Under the pieces are notes generated by a model, which was given only the letters and a program-made list of their open reading frames with translations, did no database searches and had not been told where the DNA came from. A program made the position numbers and the translations under genes. A stretch of 64,000 nucleotides of DNA. Origin: Aegilops tauschii subsp. strangulata (taxonomy: Eukaryota; Streptophyta; Magnoliopsida; Poales; Poaceae). The stretch covers positions 370,861,633-370,925,632 of the forward strand of contig NC_053039.3 in assembly GCF_002575655.3 (NCBI RefSeq), in the 5' to 3' direction. This document shows positions 20,847 through 33,105 of the stretch, in pieces (position 1 is the stretch's first letter; every line of letters begins with the position of its first letter).

Positions 20847-23800
20847 TGAAGGAAATATGCCCTAGAGGCAACAATAAAGTTGTTATTTATATTTCCTTAT
20901 ATCATGATAAATGTTTATTATTCATGCTAGAATTGTATTAACCGGAAATTTAGTACATGTGTGAATACATACACAAAACAGAGTGTCCCTAGTATGCCTC
21001 TACTTGACTAGCTCATTAATCAAAGATGGTTAAGTTTCCTAACCACAGACATGTGTTGTCATTTGATGAACGGGATCACATCACTAGAGAATGATGTGAT
21101 GGACAAGACCCATCCGTTAGCTTAGCATAATGATCGTTAAGTTTTATTGCTATTGCTTTCGTCATGACTTATACATATTCCTCTGACTATGAGATTATGC
21201 AACTCCCGAATACCGGAGGAACACCTTGTGTGCTATCAAACGTCACAACGTAACTGGGTGATTATAAAGATTCTCTACTGGTGTCTCCAAAGGTGTTTGT
21301 TGGGTTGGCATAGATCAAGATTAGGATTTGTCACGCTGAGTATCGGAGAGGTATCTGTGGGGCCTCTCGGTAATGCACATCACTATAAGCCTTGCAAGCA
21401 ATGTGACTAAGGAGTTAGTTGCGGGATGATGCATTATGGAACGAATAAAGAGACTTGCCGATAACGATATTGAACTAGGTATAAGGATACCGATGATCGA
21501 ATCTCGGGAAAGTAACATACCGATGACAAAGGGAATGACATATGTTGTCATTGCGGTTTGACCGATAAAGATCTTTGTAGAATATGTAGGAACCAATATG
21601 TCACGCCCAGTATGCGACCCTATCCAAGAGGAACTCGAAGGTCCCACCAAGGATAGACCCGCATATTGAAACGCTTTTGCAAGGTGGATATCATTACATC
21701 AACATTACATAATAGATGGGGATACATACAAGAGGCATACAATGCCACAAGAATATATCAATATACATGAGAACAACATCCGACTATGGATGAAACACAA
21801 ACAGAAACTCAAACGACATCCACCCTGCTAGCCCAGGCTGCCGACCTAGAACCTATCCCCTGATCGAAGAAGAAGCAGAAGAAGAAGTCCAAAACAAGTA
21901 ACATCGCTCTCGTGTCATGATCATCGCAAAACCTGTACCTGCAACTGGTGTTGTAGTAATCTGTGAGCCACGAGGACTCAGCAATCCCATTACCATGGGT
22001 ATCAAGACTAGCAAAGCTTAATGGGTATGGAAAGGATAAGTGAGGTTGCAGTAGCGACTAAGCATGTATGGTGGCTAACATACGCAAATAAGAGCGAGAA
22101 GAGAAGCAACGGAACGGTCGTGAAACTAGCAATGATCAAGAAGTGATCCTGAACTCCTACTTACGTCAAACATAACCCAAAAACCGTGTTCACTTCCCGG
22201 ACTCCGCCGAAAAGAGACCATCACGGTTACACACGCGGTTGATGCGTTTTATTGAAGTCAAGTGTCAAGTTCTCTACAACCGGACATTAACAAATTCCCA
22301 TCTGCCACATAACCGCGGGCACGGCTCTTGAAAGTTTATACCCTGCAGGGGTGTCCCAACTTAGCCCATTATAAGCTCTAATGGTCAACGAAGGATATTC
22401 CTTCTCCCAGGAAGACCCGATCAGTCTCGGAATCCCGGTTTACAAGGCATTTCGACAATGGTAAAACAAGACCAGCAAAGCCGCCCGATGTGCCGACAAT
22501 CCCGATAGGAGCTGCACATATCTCGTTCTCAGGGCAACACCGGATGAGACTAGCAATGAGTAAAACCAGACTTCGAGTTTCCCCGAGGTGGCCCCGCAGG
22601 CAGCTCGGTTCGGACCAACACTTAGAGAAGCACTGGCCCTGGAGGGGGGGGGGTTAAAATAAAGATGACCCTCGGGATGCGCGACTCCCAAGGGAAAAAG
22701 GCTAGGTGAGGCAAATGTGAAACCAAGGTTGGGCCTTGCTGGAAGAGTTTTATTCAAAGCAAACTGTCAAGGGGGTCCCATAAATCACCCAACCGTGTAA
22801 GGGACACAAAATCAAGGAACATAACACCGGTATGACGGAAACTAGGGCAGCAAGAGTGGAACAAAACACCAGGTATAAGGCCGAGCCTTCCACCCTTTAC
22901 CAAGTATATAGATGCATTAATTAAATAATAGAATATTGTGATATCCCAACATAAACATAATCCAACATGGAGCAATCTTCATCTTCACCTGCAACTAGCA
23001 ACGCTATAAGAGGGGCTGAGCAAAGCGGTAACATAGCCAAACAACGGTTTGCTAGGTAGGGTGAAAAGGTTAGAGGCTGACATGGCAATTTGGGAGGCAT
23101 TGAAGAATAAATGATAGGTAGCGCAGCATAGCGATAGATAGCATAGGAATGATAGTAATGAGATCCAAGGTGACGGTCATCTTGCCTGAAATCCCGCTAG
23201 GAAGAAGAACGAGTCCATGAAGAAGATGAAGCCACGAAGACGAACGAATCCTCACGATCGCAACGACACGGGAACTATCGAGAAGAAGCACACAACATGG
23301 TAAACACACCACACATGAACAAGGCATGATGCTCAACCAAGTATGATGCATGACAAGGCTACATGAAGCTACTCATGGCAAGAGATGATGCATACAAGAA
23401 CAACCCATCAAAGCAAGTTTAAATGAGGCCGGAAGCAACATATAACAATTCCGGTAAGTCCTCATATACAAATTTCGAAATTGGTCCAGATCTGAATAAA
23501 ACTTATGTTCAAGTTGTTAAACAGAAAGTTAAGATGCACCATGATGATCTACACGAAATTCTAGTCAAGTTACATATAAAGTTCATTTAGTTCGGAGCTA
23601 CGGCCTAGAAGATATGAGCAAAGCAAGTTAAACATGGCATTGATGCAAAATGCATACAAACATCAAGCAAACACCTCAAAACAAGGATGCAACAATATAA
23701 TATGGAACTACATGCAATACTAAGCAAGTTTCATATAGAGCAAGCTCAAAACGGAGCAACGGTGCAACACATACACTCCAAACAAGATTTAGCAACAATC

Positions 23801-26800
23801 TGTCCAAAACAGCAACTAGGCATTTTGCAAGCATCAAAACAATATGCTACAGCATCCTAACATGAGAGCAAAAGGCATGGACGTGATGTACAGGTAAAGC
23901 GTTACAAAACATGAACACTAAGCTAACTCCATAAATCACTAGAACATGCTCGAAAGGATATGGAAAGATTGCAAATAATAACAGTTCACAGACTTAGCAG
24001 AAATCACTGGACATGGCAGAAATAACATCAGGTTGCAAAGTTTAGAGCTATCAAACAACATGCTACAGGAACATATCGTAGCAAGAAAAGGCATGGCATG
24101 AGTCTACTAATTGCATAGAACAAAAGTCTCTTACTGATCACGAGCCAAAAAGGCACAGAAGATATAATGGCGCCCATGTAAACATAGCAAGTTTCATAAA
24201 CAGATTCAGACTTCGCAGAAAAACGGAGCATGGCATAAACAGAATTATGAAGGCATCTTTGCGAGCTCAAATCACTCATCACAAAGCATTTCATGGAATG
24301 TGAAGGCATCCAACAGTAATATGGCATAATTATGAAGCTAAGCATGGCAAGAGCAAGTTCATAGGGTGCATGGATCTCTAGCAAAACACATGTCAAAACT
24401 GAACTTAATGTTAACAGGCTGACAGCAACATTATTTAGCAAGTTTGGAGCAATATTACAACAAGCTACAACAGGCTATAAATGCAAACAAGGGCACGGAT
24501 GTATACACCATAACTTGTATAACAAAACACCCTTAGTGAACATCTCCAGATTATTCATATAACTCATGATGGCAGCAGGTTTACATGGCATCACAATATA
24601 ACAGACTCAGACTTGGCTGAAATGACTATCACAGAAATCAGCAACATCACGGAGGCTACTTTGCATCTTGTGCTAGTCACCACATATATCACAAAAATAC
24701 GAGACAAGCACCATTGTAAGGATGACATGATGTAGTGCAAAAAACATGTAGAGCTCATGCTCATAGGATGCACACACAAAATGCAATGAAAAAGACAAAT
24801 GATCAAGTTCTGATAACAGACAGCAGTTACCATCATATAGCACTCTTGCAACGGTGATTAGGGCATCAATATGGACTCAAACAAGCATGGCATAATGGAA
24901 CTAAATGAAGAGCATCTCACAGCGAACATTTCGATGTATCATGCACGCAAAACGGAGCTATGTGCGAGAAGTTACAGGAGGTCGAAGATGCACACATATC
25001 ATGAGTTTTCAGGGACTTGGACGAAAATTAGCTCGCAGGAAAAGTGGACGGGGACGTTCCGGGACGGAGAGATCTGGGCGCGAGGAGGTGTTTGGATGAC
25101 GGGGTTGGTGGATCTCGTCCCGATCCGGGGGACTTCGCCGGAGTTGGCCGGGGACGCGGCCGGAGAGGAGGAAGACGGCCAGAGAGGACGAAGGGGGACC
25201 GGATCTGAGGCACTCCTCGCCGGATCCGGCGCCCACGACGGCGGAGGCGAGGCTAGACGGTGGCGGAGGGCGGGCGAGCGGGCGGCGGCGGCTGATCTCG
25301 GGCGCGGGTCGGGCGGCGCGCCAGCGCCGGAGGCGGGCGGCGACCGGAGCGGAGGGGCGCAGGGCGGCGAGGCGCGGCGTCGCGGCCGCGGACAGGCGAA
25401 GGCAGCGGGGCGAAGGCTGGGGCGCTCGGGGCGGCGGGCGCGGTCGGGCTCGCGCGGGCCCACGACCGCGGGGACGGCGCGGGGCTACGTGGTGTGATGC
25501 GAGTGGCTGCAGGGCGGCGGCGATTTCGTCCGGTGGCGGCGGATGTGTCCGGCGGCGGAGGTAGGTGGAGGCTAGGGTTAGACCGAGAATTTCGGGGGAG
25601 AAGACATATTTATAGGTAGAGGGAGCTAGGAGAGTCCAAATGAGGTGCGGTTTTTCGCCCACACGATCACGATCCAATGACCGAGAGCATGGAGGGGGTT
25701 TGGATGGGTTAGTGGGCTAATTTGGAGGGGAGCGGGGCTGCAAAGAGACAGGGGTTTTACAGTTACCCGGTTAACCGTTGGGGCATCAAACGACCTCCAA
25801 ATGGAACGAAATTTGACGGGCGGTCTGCAGGTGCTATACCAAGGCCACTCGGCAAATCTCGGCCCATTCCGAGAACATTTTTCTCCCGCTCACGAAACAA
25901 GGTCTGAGAGGGCGCCGGGCGCGTGTGGGAGTGTCGGATCACGAAACAGACAACGCGGAAAAGGACCGGATGCAAGTTTTGAAAAACATGCAGATGAAAT
26001 GCAGATGATGACATGACAAAATGCAACACGCAAGCAAATGACATGGAAATGACGGCGAATAACTGGAAGACACCTGGCGCATCGAATCCGGGGCGTTACA
26101 CAATATGAGCATCCAGGTTCCGCTATTGGTTATTGACTGGAGATGTGTCTCGGTCATGTCTACATAGTTCTCGAACCCGTAGGGTCTGCACGCTTAACGT
26201 TCGCTGATGATTTGTATTATGAGTTATGTGTTTTGGTGACCGAAGTTTGTTCGGAGTCCTGAATGAGATCACGAACATGATGAGGAGTCTCAAAATGGTC
26301 GATAGGTAAAGATTGATATATTGGAAGGTCGTATTCGGACACCAGAATGGTTCCGGAGTGTATTTGGTACATACCGGAGTACCGGAGGGGTTACCAGAAC
26401 CCCCCGGGGAAAGATATGGGCCATATGGGCCATAAGAGGGAGGCTAACCAGCCCACAAGGGGCTGGTGCACCCCCACAAGGGAGGAGGCCGAATTGGATT
26501 AGGGAAGTGGGCGCCACCCCCCTTTCCTTCTCCTACTCCCTCTCCTTACCCCCTTTCCCCCCTCCATGAGAAGGAAAAGAAGGGGGAGGGGGCGAATCCT
26601 ACTAGGACTGGGAGTCCTAGTAGGACTCCCCCCTTATGGCGCGCACCTAGGGCCGGCCTCCTCCCTCTCCCTCCTTTATATACGTAGGCAGGGCACCCCT
26701 TGGAGACACAACAATTTTTTCAAGCCGTGTGTGGGGTTTCTCTCCACAGTTTGCTCCTCCGGTCATAGCATCGTAGTGCTTAGGCGAAGCCCTGCCTGGA

Positions 26801-27110
26801 TCACATCACCATCACCGTCACCACGCCGTCGTGCTGACAAAACTCTCCCTCGACCCTCTGCTGGATCAAGAGTTCGAGGGACGTCATCGAGCTGAACATG
26901 TGCTGAACACGGAGGTGCCGTACGTTCGGTACTAAGATCGGTTGGATCGTGAAGACGTTCGACTAGATCAACCGCGAAAACCTAACTCTTCCCCTTTCGG
27001 TCTACGAGGGTACGTGGACACACTCTCCGCCTCTCGTTGCTATGCTTCTCCTAGATAGATCTTGCGTGAGCGTAGGATTTTTTTGAAATTACATGCTACG
27101 TTCCCCAACA
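20847..27110 (+). repeat. 5' LTR of the Copia element, split by a nested solo LTR
   Basis: The parts are 20847-21598 and 26106-27110 (plus the duplicated CAATA), about 1.76 kb when the insert is removed, the usual size for BARE/Angela LTRs. A TTTATATA box is at 26674-26681 in the right part, so the insert lies upstream of the core promoter within U3. Confidence 0.88.
21599..26100 (-). mobile_element. 4.5-kb solo LTR nested in the Copia LTR
   Basis: It begins TGTCACGCCCAG and ends GGGGCGTTACA, flanked by CAATA at 21594-21598 and 26101-26105. Read on the minus strand it starts TGTAACGCCCCGG, and has a TATAAATA box (25614-25607) followed by a GC-rich leader (25560-25080), the layout of the long-LTR chromovirus LTR at 36552-40610. 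No internal gene region, primer site or second LTR is present. The frames at 24871-25677 on both strands are a by-product of GC richness. A homopolymer of ten G is at about 22645. The family is not assigned. Confidence 0.75.
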
Positions 27111-27596
27111 GTGGTATCCGAGCCAGGTCTATGCGTAGATGATATGCACGAGTAGAACACAATGAGTTGTGGGAGATAATAGTCATACTGCTTACCACCA
27201 ACGTCTTATTTTGATTCGGTGGTATGGTTGTATGAAGCGGCCCGAACCAACATTACATGACCACGTTCATGAGTCCGGTTCTACCGACGTGCTTTGCACA
27301 CAGGTGGCTGGCGCGTGTCTGTTTCTCCAACTTTAGTTGAATCGAATTTGACTACGGCCGGTCCTTTTTAAAGGTTAAAACGGCACACTTGACGAAAAAT
27401 CGTTGTGGTTTTGATGTGTAGGTAAGAACGGTTCTTGCTAGAAGCCCGTAGCAGCCATGTAAAACTTGCAACAACAAAGTAGAGGACGTCTAACTTGTTT
27501 TTGCAGGGCATGTTGTGATGTGATATGGTCAAGACGTGATGAGATATAAATTGTTGTATGAGATGATCAAGTTTTGTAAAAGTTATTGGCAACTGG
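27111..27596 (+). other. Primer site and leader of the Copia element
   Basis: TGGTATCCGAGCC at 27112-27124 differs by one base from the usual TGGTATCAGAGCC complementary to initiator methionine tRNA. The untranslated leader follows and is cut at 27597 by the LINE insertion; it resumes at 57701. Confidence 0.8.
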
Positions 27597-28912
27597 CAGG
27601 AGCCTTATGGTTTTTTTGACCTTGAAGACTGCAGGGCTTACACCCCACAACATTTTATTAAAGCCTCACCAACAAATAATACAAGAGGTTCCTCAAGTAG
27701 AGGAATAGAAACATAAAGAAAAAAGACTATACAAAGCAGGCTAAACTAAACAGACCTGGAAAAGAAAAGAAAAATACATCTGCAAACACATCAAGGAGGA
27801 AGGAAATCAATCCACTTGAGTAAAGCCTCCTTGTATCTTCTCTTAATCCTGTGAGAGAGGAGGGTAATATCATGTATAAAACCAGACCTCCACTGCCTAA
27901 AAGAAGGCCTGGTGTGTCTAAAAGCCTTATCATTCCTGACTTTCCAAATGTTCCACCATGATAGAAAGACCACTTCTGAAAAGAAAGGTTTATTAAAATC
28001 CTTCCTGGCATGTAGGGCAATTTCCACCATGTCATTGCTATTTAGCCAAGTGATTTGAAGATAATTCCAAATACGCATACTAAAGTTGCATTGGAAGAAG
28101 AGATGATTTCTGTCTTCAAGCACTCTAGTTAGACAAAGAACACATTCCGGCCCATCATTAATTTTCCAATGCCTGCGCTGAATCATATCCTTGGTGTTAA
28201 CTCTGTCCATTATGACTAGCCAGGCAAACATTTTAGTTGTCATGGTGCAACAACTCTTCCATACCCAATTGAGTATAGGATTAGCCAGAACTGGTTGGTG
28301 CACAAAGTCATAAAACTCTTGGCCGAATATTCAGACTTCTTCCAATGTCTCCAAGCCCAGGTGTCCTTGCCCTCATTGTCCAAAGAGATCTCTCTTAGCA
28401 TAGATGAAAGCTGGTTGAGCTCCTGAAAAGCCAATTCAGACAGAGGCAAATAAAACATCTACTACAAATTGCCCGCCTGAAACATTTCCATAACGGAAAG
28501 ATTCTTATGCAAGCAGAAAGAAAACAACCTTGGGAACCTATCTTGCAGAGGGGTGCAAGAATTGTTAATCACCCAATGATCTGACCAGAAAAGCACTGTG
28601 TCTCCTCTTCTGACTGTGACAGAGGTAACAACCCTGAATTTATCCATTACCTTACAAATGTCTCTCCACCAAAAAGAACCACAAACTGTGGTGTCATGGG
28701 GGACTCTCTGCAAATAGTAAGAGTCCCAAACCAAGTGGACCCATGGAACATCTGCTCTGTTGTAGAATTTGTTTAGATGTTTGAGAAGCAGAGCCTCATT
28801 TTGCAGCCCCGATTCAAAATTCCAAGTCCTCCCTTAAGTTTGGGCCTGCAAACTAGGGGCCAAGCAGCCAAGGAATGTCCCTTCTCCTGACCATACTTCC
28901 TCCATAGGCACT

Positions 28913-29432
28913 GTTGGGGATATAACTACTGGAGTCACCCGCCCGGGAAGGGCTGGGTTATGTCGTGACGATCATCACATGAAGCCCAATATCAAGCTTG
29001 AGGATGGCGGTTCAATAATGGGCCTAAGGCCTAGAGGCGGCTTAAGGCCCGTAGTTATAAATCGCCGTTAAGGCATGACTTATAGTGTAAGGCAAGAATA
29101 GTTAAGAGTCCGAGCCGGACACTGTTTATAAGCCGGCCGGGTCTCTAAGAGCCGCTGGGCGTTAACCTCTCTATATAAAGGGACGACCCAGCGGCGGTTC
29201 AGGACAAGTAAGATCAGATCGATAGCCTGGCATAGCGGTTTAGCTCCTTGGTCATCGAAACCCTAAGTAATCCAAACTCAACTGGAGTAGGCTTTTACCT
29301 TCACCGTAAGGGGCCGAACCAGTATAATCCTCGTGTCCTTTGTCCCGTTTTAACCCCTTTAAGCTTCCTAGTTGCGATGGCTCCACGACCAAGTCCTTGC
29401 ACGAGGACATCTGCCGTGACAATTCCACGACA
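28913..29432 (+). repeat. 5' LTR of the nested Tat element
   Basis: It is TGTTGGGGATATAAC...TTCCACGACA, 520 bases. A TATATAAA box is at 29173-29180 in CTCTATATAAAGG. An ATG at 29377, inside the LTR, opens the gag frame. Confidence 0.93.
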
Positions 29433-29452
29433 ATTGGCGCCCACCGTGGGGC
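29433..29452 (+). other. Primer binding site of the nested Tat element
   Basis: ATTGGCGCCCACCGTGGGGC follows the LTR end. This form is common in Tat-type plant elements (from memory). It is translated as part of the gag frame. Confidence 0.75.
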
Positions 29453-31052
29453 CAGCGCACGGTGGATTTGAGTTCTTGAAGGGCAGCTTCGAAGGGCTCA
29501 AGGGATACGCCGTGGGCCGGATCACCAAGAGTCGTCGCGGCAAGCTCTACATCGACGACGCAGGCTGGGGCCCCGACGCCGGCTCAATCGAGTACGGGTA
29601 CCGGATCCCCTTCGGCGGAATCCACGTTTTCATTGGCAAGATTGGCGAGCCAGGCCCTGAGCCGGACCTCTGCACCGACCTCGTCGAGATGGCTCAGCGT
29701 GCGAGACCCGCCCGGACTCTGCCTACCTTGAAGCGTGCTTTCGTGGGATGCGTCCATGGAGGACTCTCTAAAGGATCTGGATCTGGCGATGAGACAGCCG
29801 CCCGCTCTGACGGCGAGTCGTCCACAGATGAGACCAACTCGTTATATCAACTTCAAGATGGCAGGCTCGGGGGTTGTTCCGATGGCGACAGTATTCCGGA
29901 CCCCTTTGAGCCGCCAAGCCGGGTTGGAATATTCATGGCCGGCACACAACCTGATCAAAACCCCGCCGCTGGGGCAGGAGGCCCTGTGCACTCGCCGGCT
30001 CAGGTGCTAATGGATCTCACAGATAAGATGACGGCCCTGTTAACTGCCACGGTCGTCTCGGCGGATCAAGCTCAACATGATGCAGAAGTAGCACAACTAA
30101 AATTGGACATAGCGCAGGCCAAGGAAGACCTGGCAGCGGAAGGAGTTAGGATGGCTGTAGAGCGGGCGGCTCTGGACGCCCAGGCTCAGTTTATTCAGGC
30201 GCAGTCTTTCCGGCTCACGATGGATCAGAACGCATCCAATGAGGTCATGAGAAGGAGGTATCAGAAAGCACAATCTCGGCTCCCTCCGGTTTATGACCCT
30301 CGCAACCTATTCAACACACCCAGTGCAGGGCCTAGCAACCCGCCAGAGACGAATCAGATCACAGCACCCAGGGTGGAAACACTGGTTCAGCCACCAGTGA
30401 TGGGGCCTCCCCGTGTGAATACTGCACCGCCTCCATACGTGCCAACACCACCGGGTCATTATTCTAACCCGTTGGAAAACATGATCGCTACAGCAGCGCG
30501 ACTGGCGGCTCTTCCGGTTGAGGGTGACTCCCCAACGGCGGTCGAAACCCGCAGAGTCAGAGAACTTCTTCAGACGGCTTTGGCGCAGTAGGAGGCATAT
30601 TCATATAGCTGGGACATGATTCATTCGACCCCTCGACAGGCAATTCGTCAAAACCGGAGTCCGAGTTATAGCAGACACATGGCGTCGGCGACCGGCTCAA
30701 GCAATGTCCGGCGCCATGACTTTCCTGGGGGGGCATGGACCGGCACATAATGGAGCCTTTAATGCGGTAGATCAAGACAGAGCGCGTCAGGAAGCTGAGC
30801 AGGCGGCTCAGATGACGGCTTACCAGCCTTTTCCGGTTCACCCGACGGCTTCTGTTGAGGCATGCATGGCTACAAGAGCCGGAGGCGTCCCTTGCCTGGT
30901 GCCGGCTCTCCGTAACGAACGTCTGCCCAAGGATTTCAAAGGACCTAGGAAGGTACCTAATTACACGGCTGATTTATAGCCTGGAGCATGGGTTGAGAGC
31001 TACGAGATGGCTATGGAGTTGCTGGAGGTCAGCGAAGCGGCAATGGCCAAAT

Positions 31053-32938
31053 ACTTCGCCGAGCTAGACTCCGACTTCTCCGAACCAGGCAAGCATGTTT
31101 GAACCTTTGATATGATAGGTGTTTTGCATGTTTGCGTGAAAGTTTGTGCGTGGCATATGAGTATCGGTGAGTTCCCCGTTGCTTGCGAGGCAACTACCCG
31201 CATGTTCCAAAGTTGCGATGATCTCTGGTGAGAGATGGCCTAATCATGTGGTGACATGAAGGGCAGCAAGGTGGTACTGTTGTAGCATACCAGCCTTGCG
31301 TCATCCGACAAATCCCGAGGTTAACGTGGACGGAGCCACGTTATCGTTCTTTTCCCTTCCGTGCTACCACATGTTTCCTTTGCCAGGATGCGGTTTAGTA
31401 AGTTGGTAACCTCTTTCCGTGTACACACCAAACAGAGGGGCCGGGACGATGGTACCTTGGCCCAGGATTAAAGCCAGTCATCCGGTCAGGGGGCATGGGT
31501 GTTTCCGGTTGGGACCGAGAGGGGGGGCACCCCCTTAGAGTGCGCGTATAGAAATTTGATCCCATGCTACGTGAGGTTGTAGCCTCCCCATCTCAAGGTT
31601 TTTCTTGAACGTAGCCGAGGGTGATCCCTGGCTTCGGAATATTGAATGGGTGTGTACTGGTTAGACGTGTTTCTTCCAAAACACCGTAAACGGAACTAGT
31701 CCCTGTGACTACTGAAATCCGTTGGTTGTGGTTAAGTACAAACTCTGCAGAGTCAAATTCTTCCAAGTCATCGTATCCATGATCAAGTAGTGAAGTCAGT
31801 ATATCCCTATCTATCCGCGTGGAAAACTTGTCCCCCGGTGAACAAGCTCAAGTGGTGAACCCAATTTAATTATTATTACTGTGGATGGACTAACCTTATA
31901 TTTGTCTCGTACTTGTAATAATTTATAATCCCGAGCTACTGAATTATTGAGCTACAATATAAGCCCTTTATGTGATGTCGCTCAGACGTCCGACTGTGGC
32001 ACGCATTGCCTTTATTTTCTGTTATAAGCCCTTTATGTGGTGTCGCCCCGACGCCCGACTGCGGCATTATTATTCTTGCAGTTTCCTCTCGAGGAGTCAT
32101 TCAGACCCTCGTTTGGCATCAGTATTATTATTCTTGCAGTTTCCTCTCGAGGAGTCATTCGGACCCTCGTTTGGCACCAGTATTATTATTCTTGCAGTTT
32201 CCTCTCGAGGAGTCATTCAGACCCTCGTTTGGCACCAGTATTATTATTCTTGCAGTTTCCTCTCGAGGAGTCATTCGGACCCTCGTTTGGCACCAGTATT
32301 ACTATTCTTGCAGTTTCCTCTCGAGGAGTCATTCAGACCCTCGTTTGGCACCCAGTATTTATTATCTCTATGCCTGAACGCACTGGTTAATCTGTACATA
32401 TGCTCCATGTTTACATTTGTTATATCTTATGTCCTAACTGTCTTGCGAGTACTTTCATAGTACTCACCTAGCTTGTTGTTTTGGCCAGATGTTGACGAGG
32501 GCGATCTCTTGGATGAAGAGTTTGATAGTGCGTCCGACGCCTAGAGGAGTCCCAGTCAGTCCTGTGCGATCCCGGATATTGGTCACTTGTATTATATACG
32601 CTTCCGCCACCCGCAACAAGTCTCCTCGAGCCTCACTCCGACGCTCGAAGAGCTGTAGTCTTCATGAGTCATATCACTCGCTTCGCGGTGATATTTCCGC
32701 CTCCGTTATTATCGTGAGTTAGTAGTTATGCCACCCTATCCGCCGTCTTGTTTTATCGGCGTGCATGTAATAAATTGTTGGGCAGTCTCCGCTCAACCTT
32801 GTATTATATTTCAGTACTCCTGGTATTTTTCTTCTGTGACCAAGATATTGTCTACCAGTGAGAAGGAATTCTTCCTTACTGGTCCGTAAAAGGGATTGGT
32901 CTCTCAATAATTATTTTATTGAAAAACCGGTCGTGACA
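31053..32938 (+). repeat. 5'-truncated left LTR of the chromovirus
   Basis: It matches 38670-40610. It lacks the first 2.1 kb of the LTR, including the TATAAATA promoter (37849-37856 in the right copy) and GC-rich leader, so the element cannot be transcribed from its own left LTR. It ends ...ACCGGTCGTGACA. Confidence 0.9.
32066..32355 (+). repeat. 58-bp minisatellite in the left LTR, 5 copies
   Basis: The unit contains CTTGCAGTTTCCTCTCGAGG and GACCCTCGTTTGGCACCAG. Five tandem copies differ at a few sites (TTCAGACC or TTCGGACC). Since 58 is not a multiple of 3, all frames stay open through it, giving a false 100-160 codon ORF. Confidence 0.92.
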
Positions 32939-32942
32939 AGCT

Positions 32943-32954
32943 TGGTATCAGAGC
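32943..32954 (+). other. Primer binding site (initiator Met tRNA type)
   Basis: TGGTATCAGAGC lies four bases after the left LTR end, complementary to the 3' end of plant initiator methionine tRNA. Confidence 0.88.
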
Positions 32955-33105
32955 GAGGCTGACTGTAGGAAGCCACTAGGTGCGATCGCTAATCGGTTAT
33001 TAGCGTCTTTTGTGCTTTTTCAGCATTTTGCAAATTGTAGCTATTTTCTGTTGGTCATCATAAATTTATGACATGACTACTCAGAATTTTTGCCTACTTT
33101 TGTAG

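Noticed and set aside
24871..25677. 200-codon frames on both strands in GC-rich DNA
   Set aside because: Overlapping open frames on both strands reflect the GC-rich leader of a long LTR; no domain and no coding bias.
32066..32355. CRISPR-like regular repeats
   Set aside because: Units are directly adjacent with no spacers, and the setting is a plant retrotransposon LTR.
31972..32460. 100-170 codon frames rich in SRSHSDP-type repeats (also 39586-40132)
   Set aside because: They are translations of the 58-bp minisatellite in an LTR, open in all frames because the unit lacks stops.
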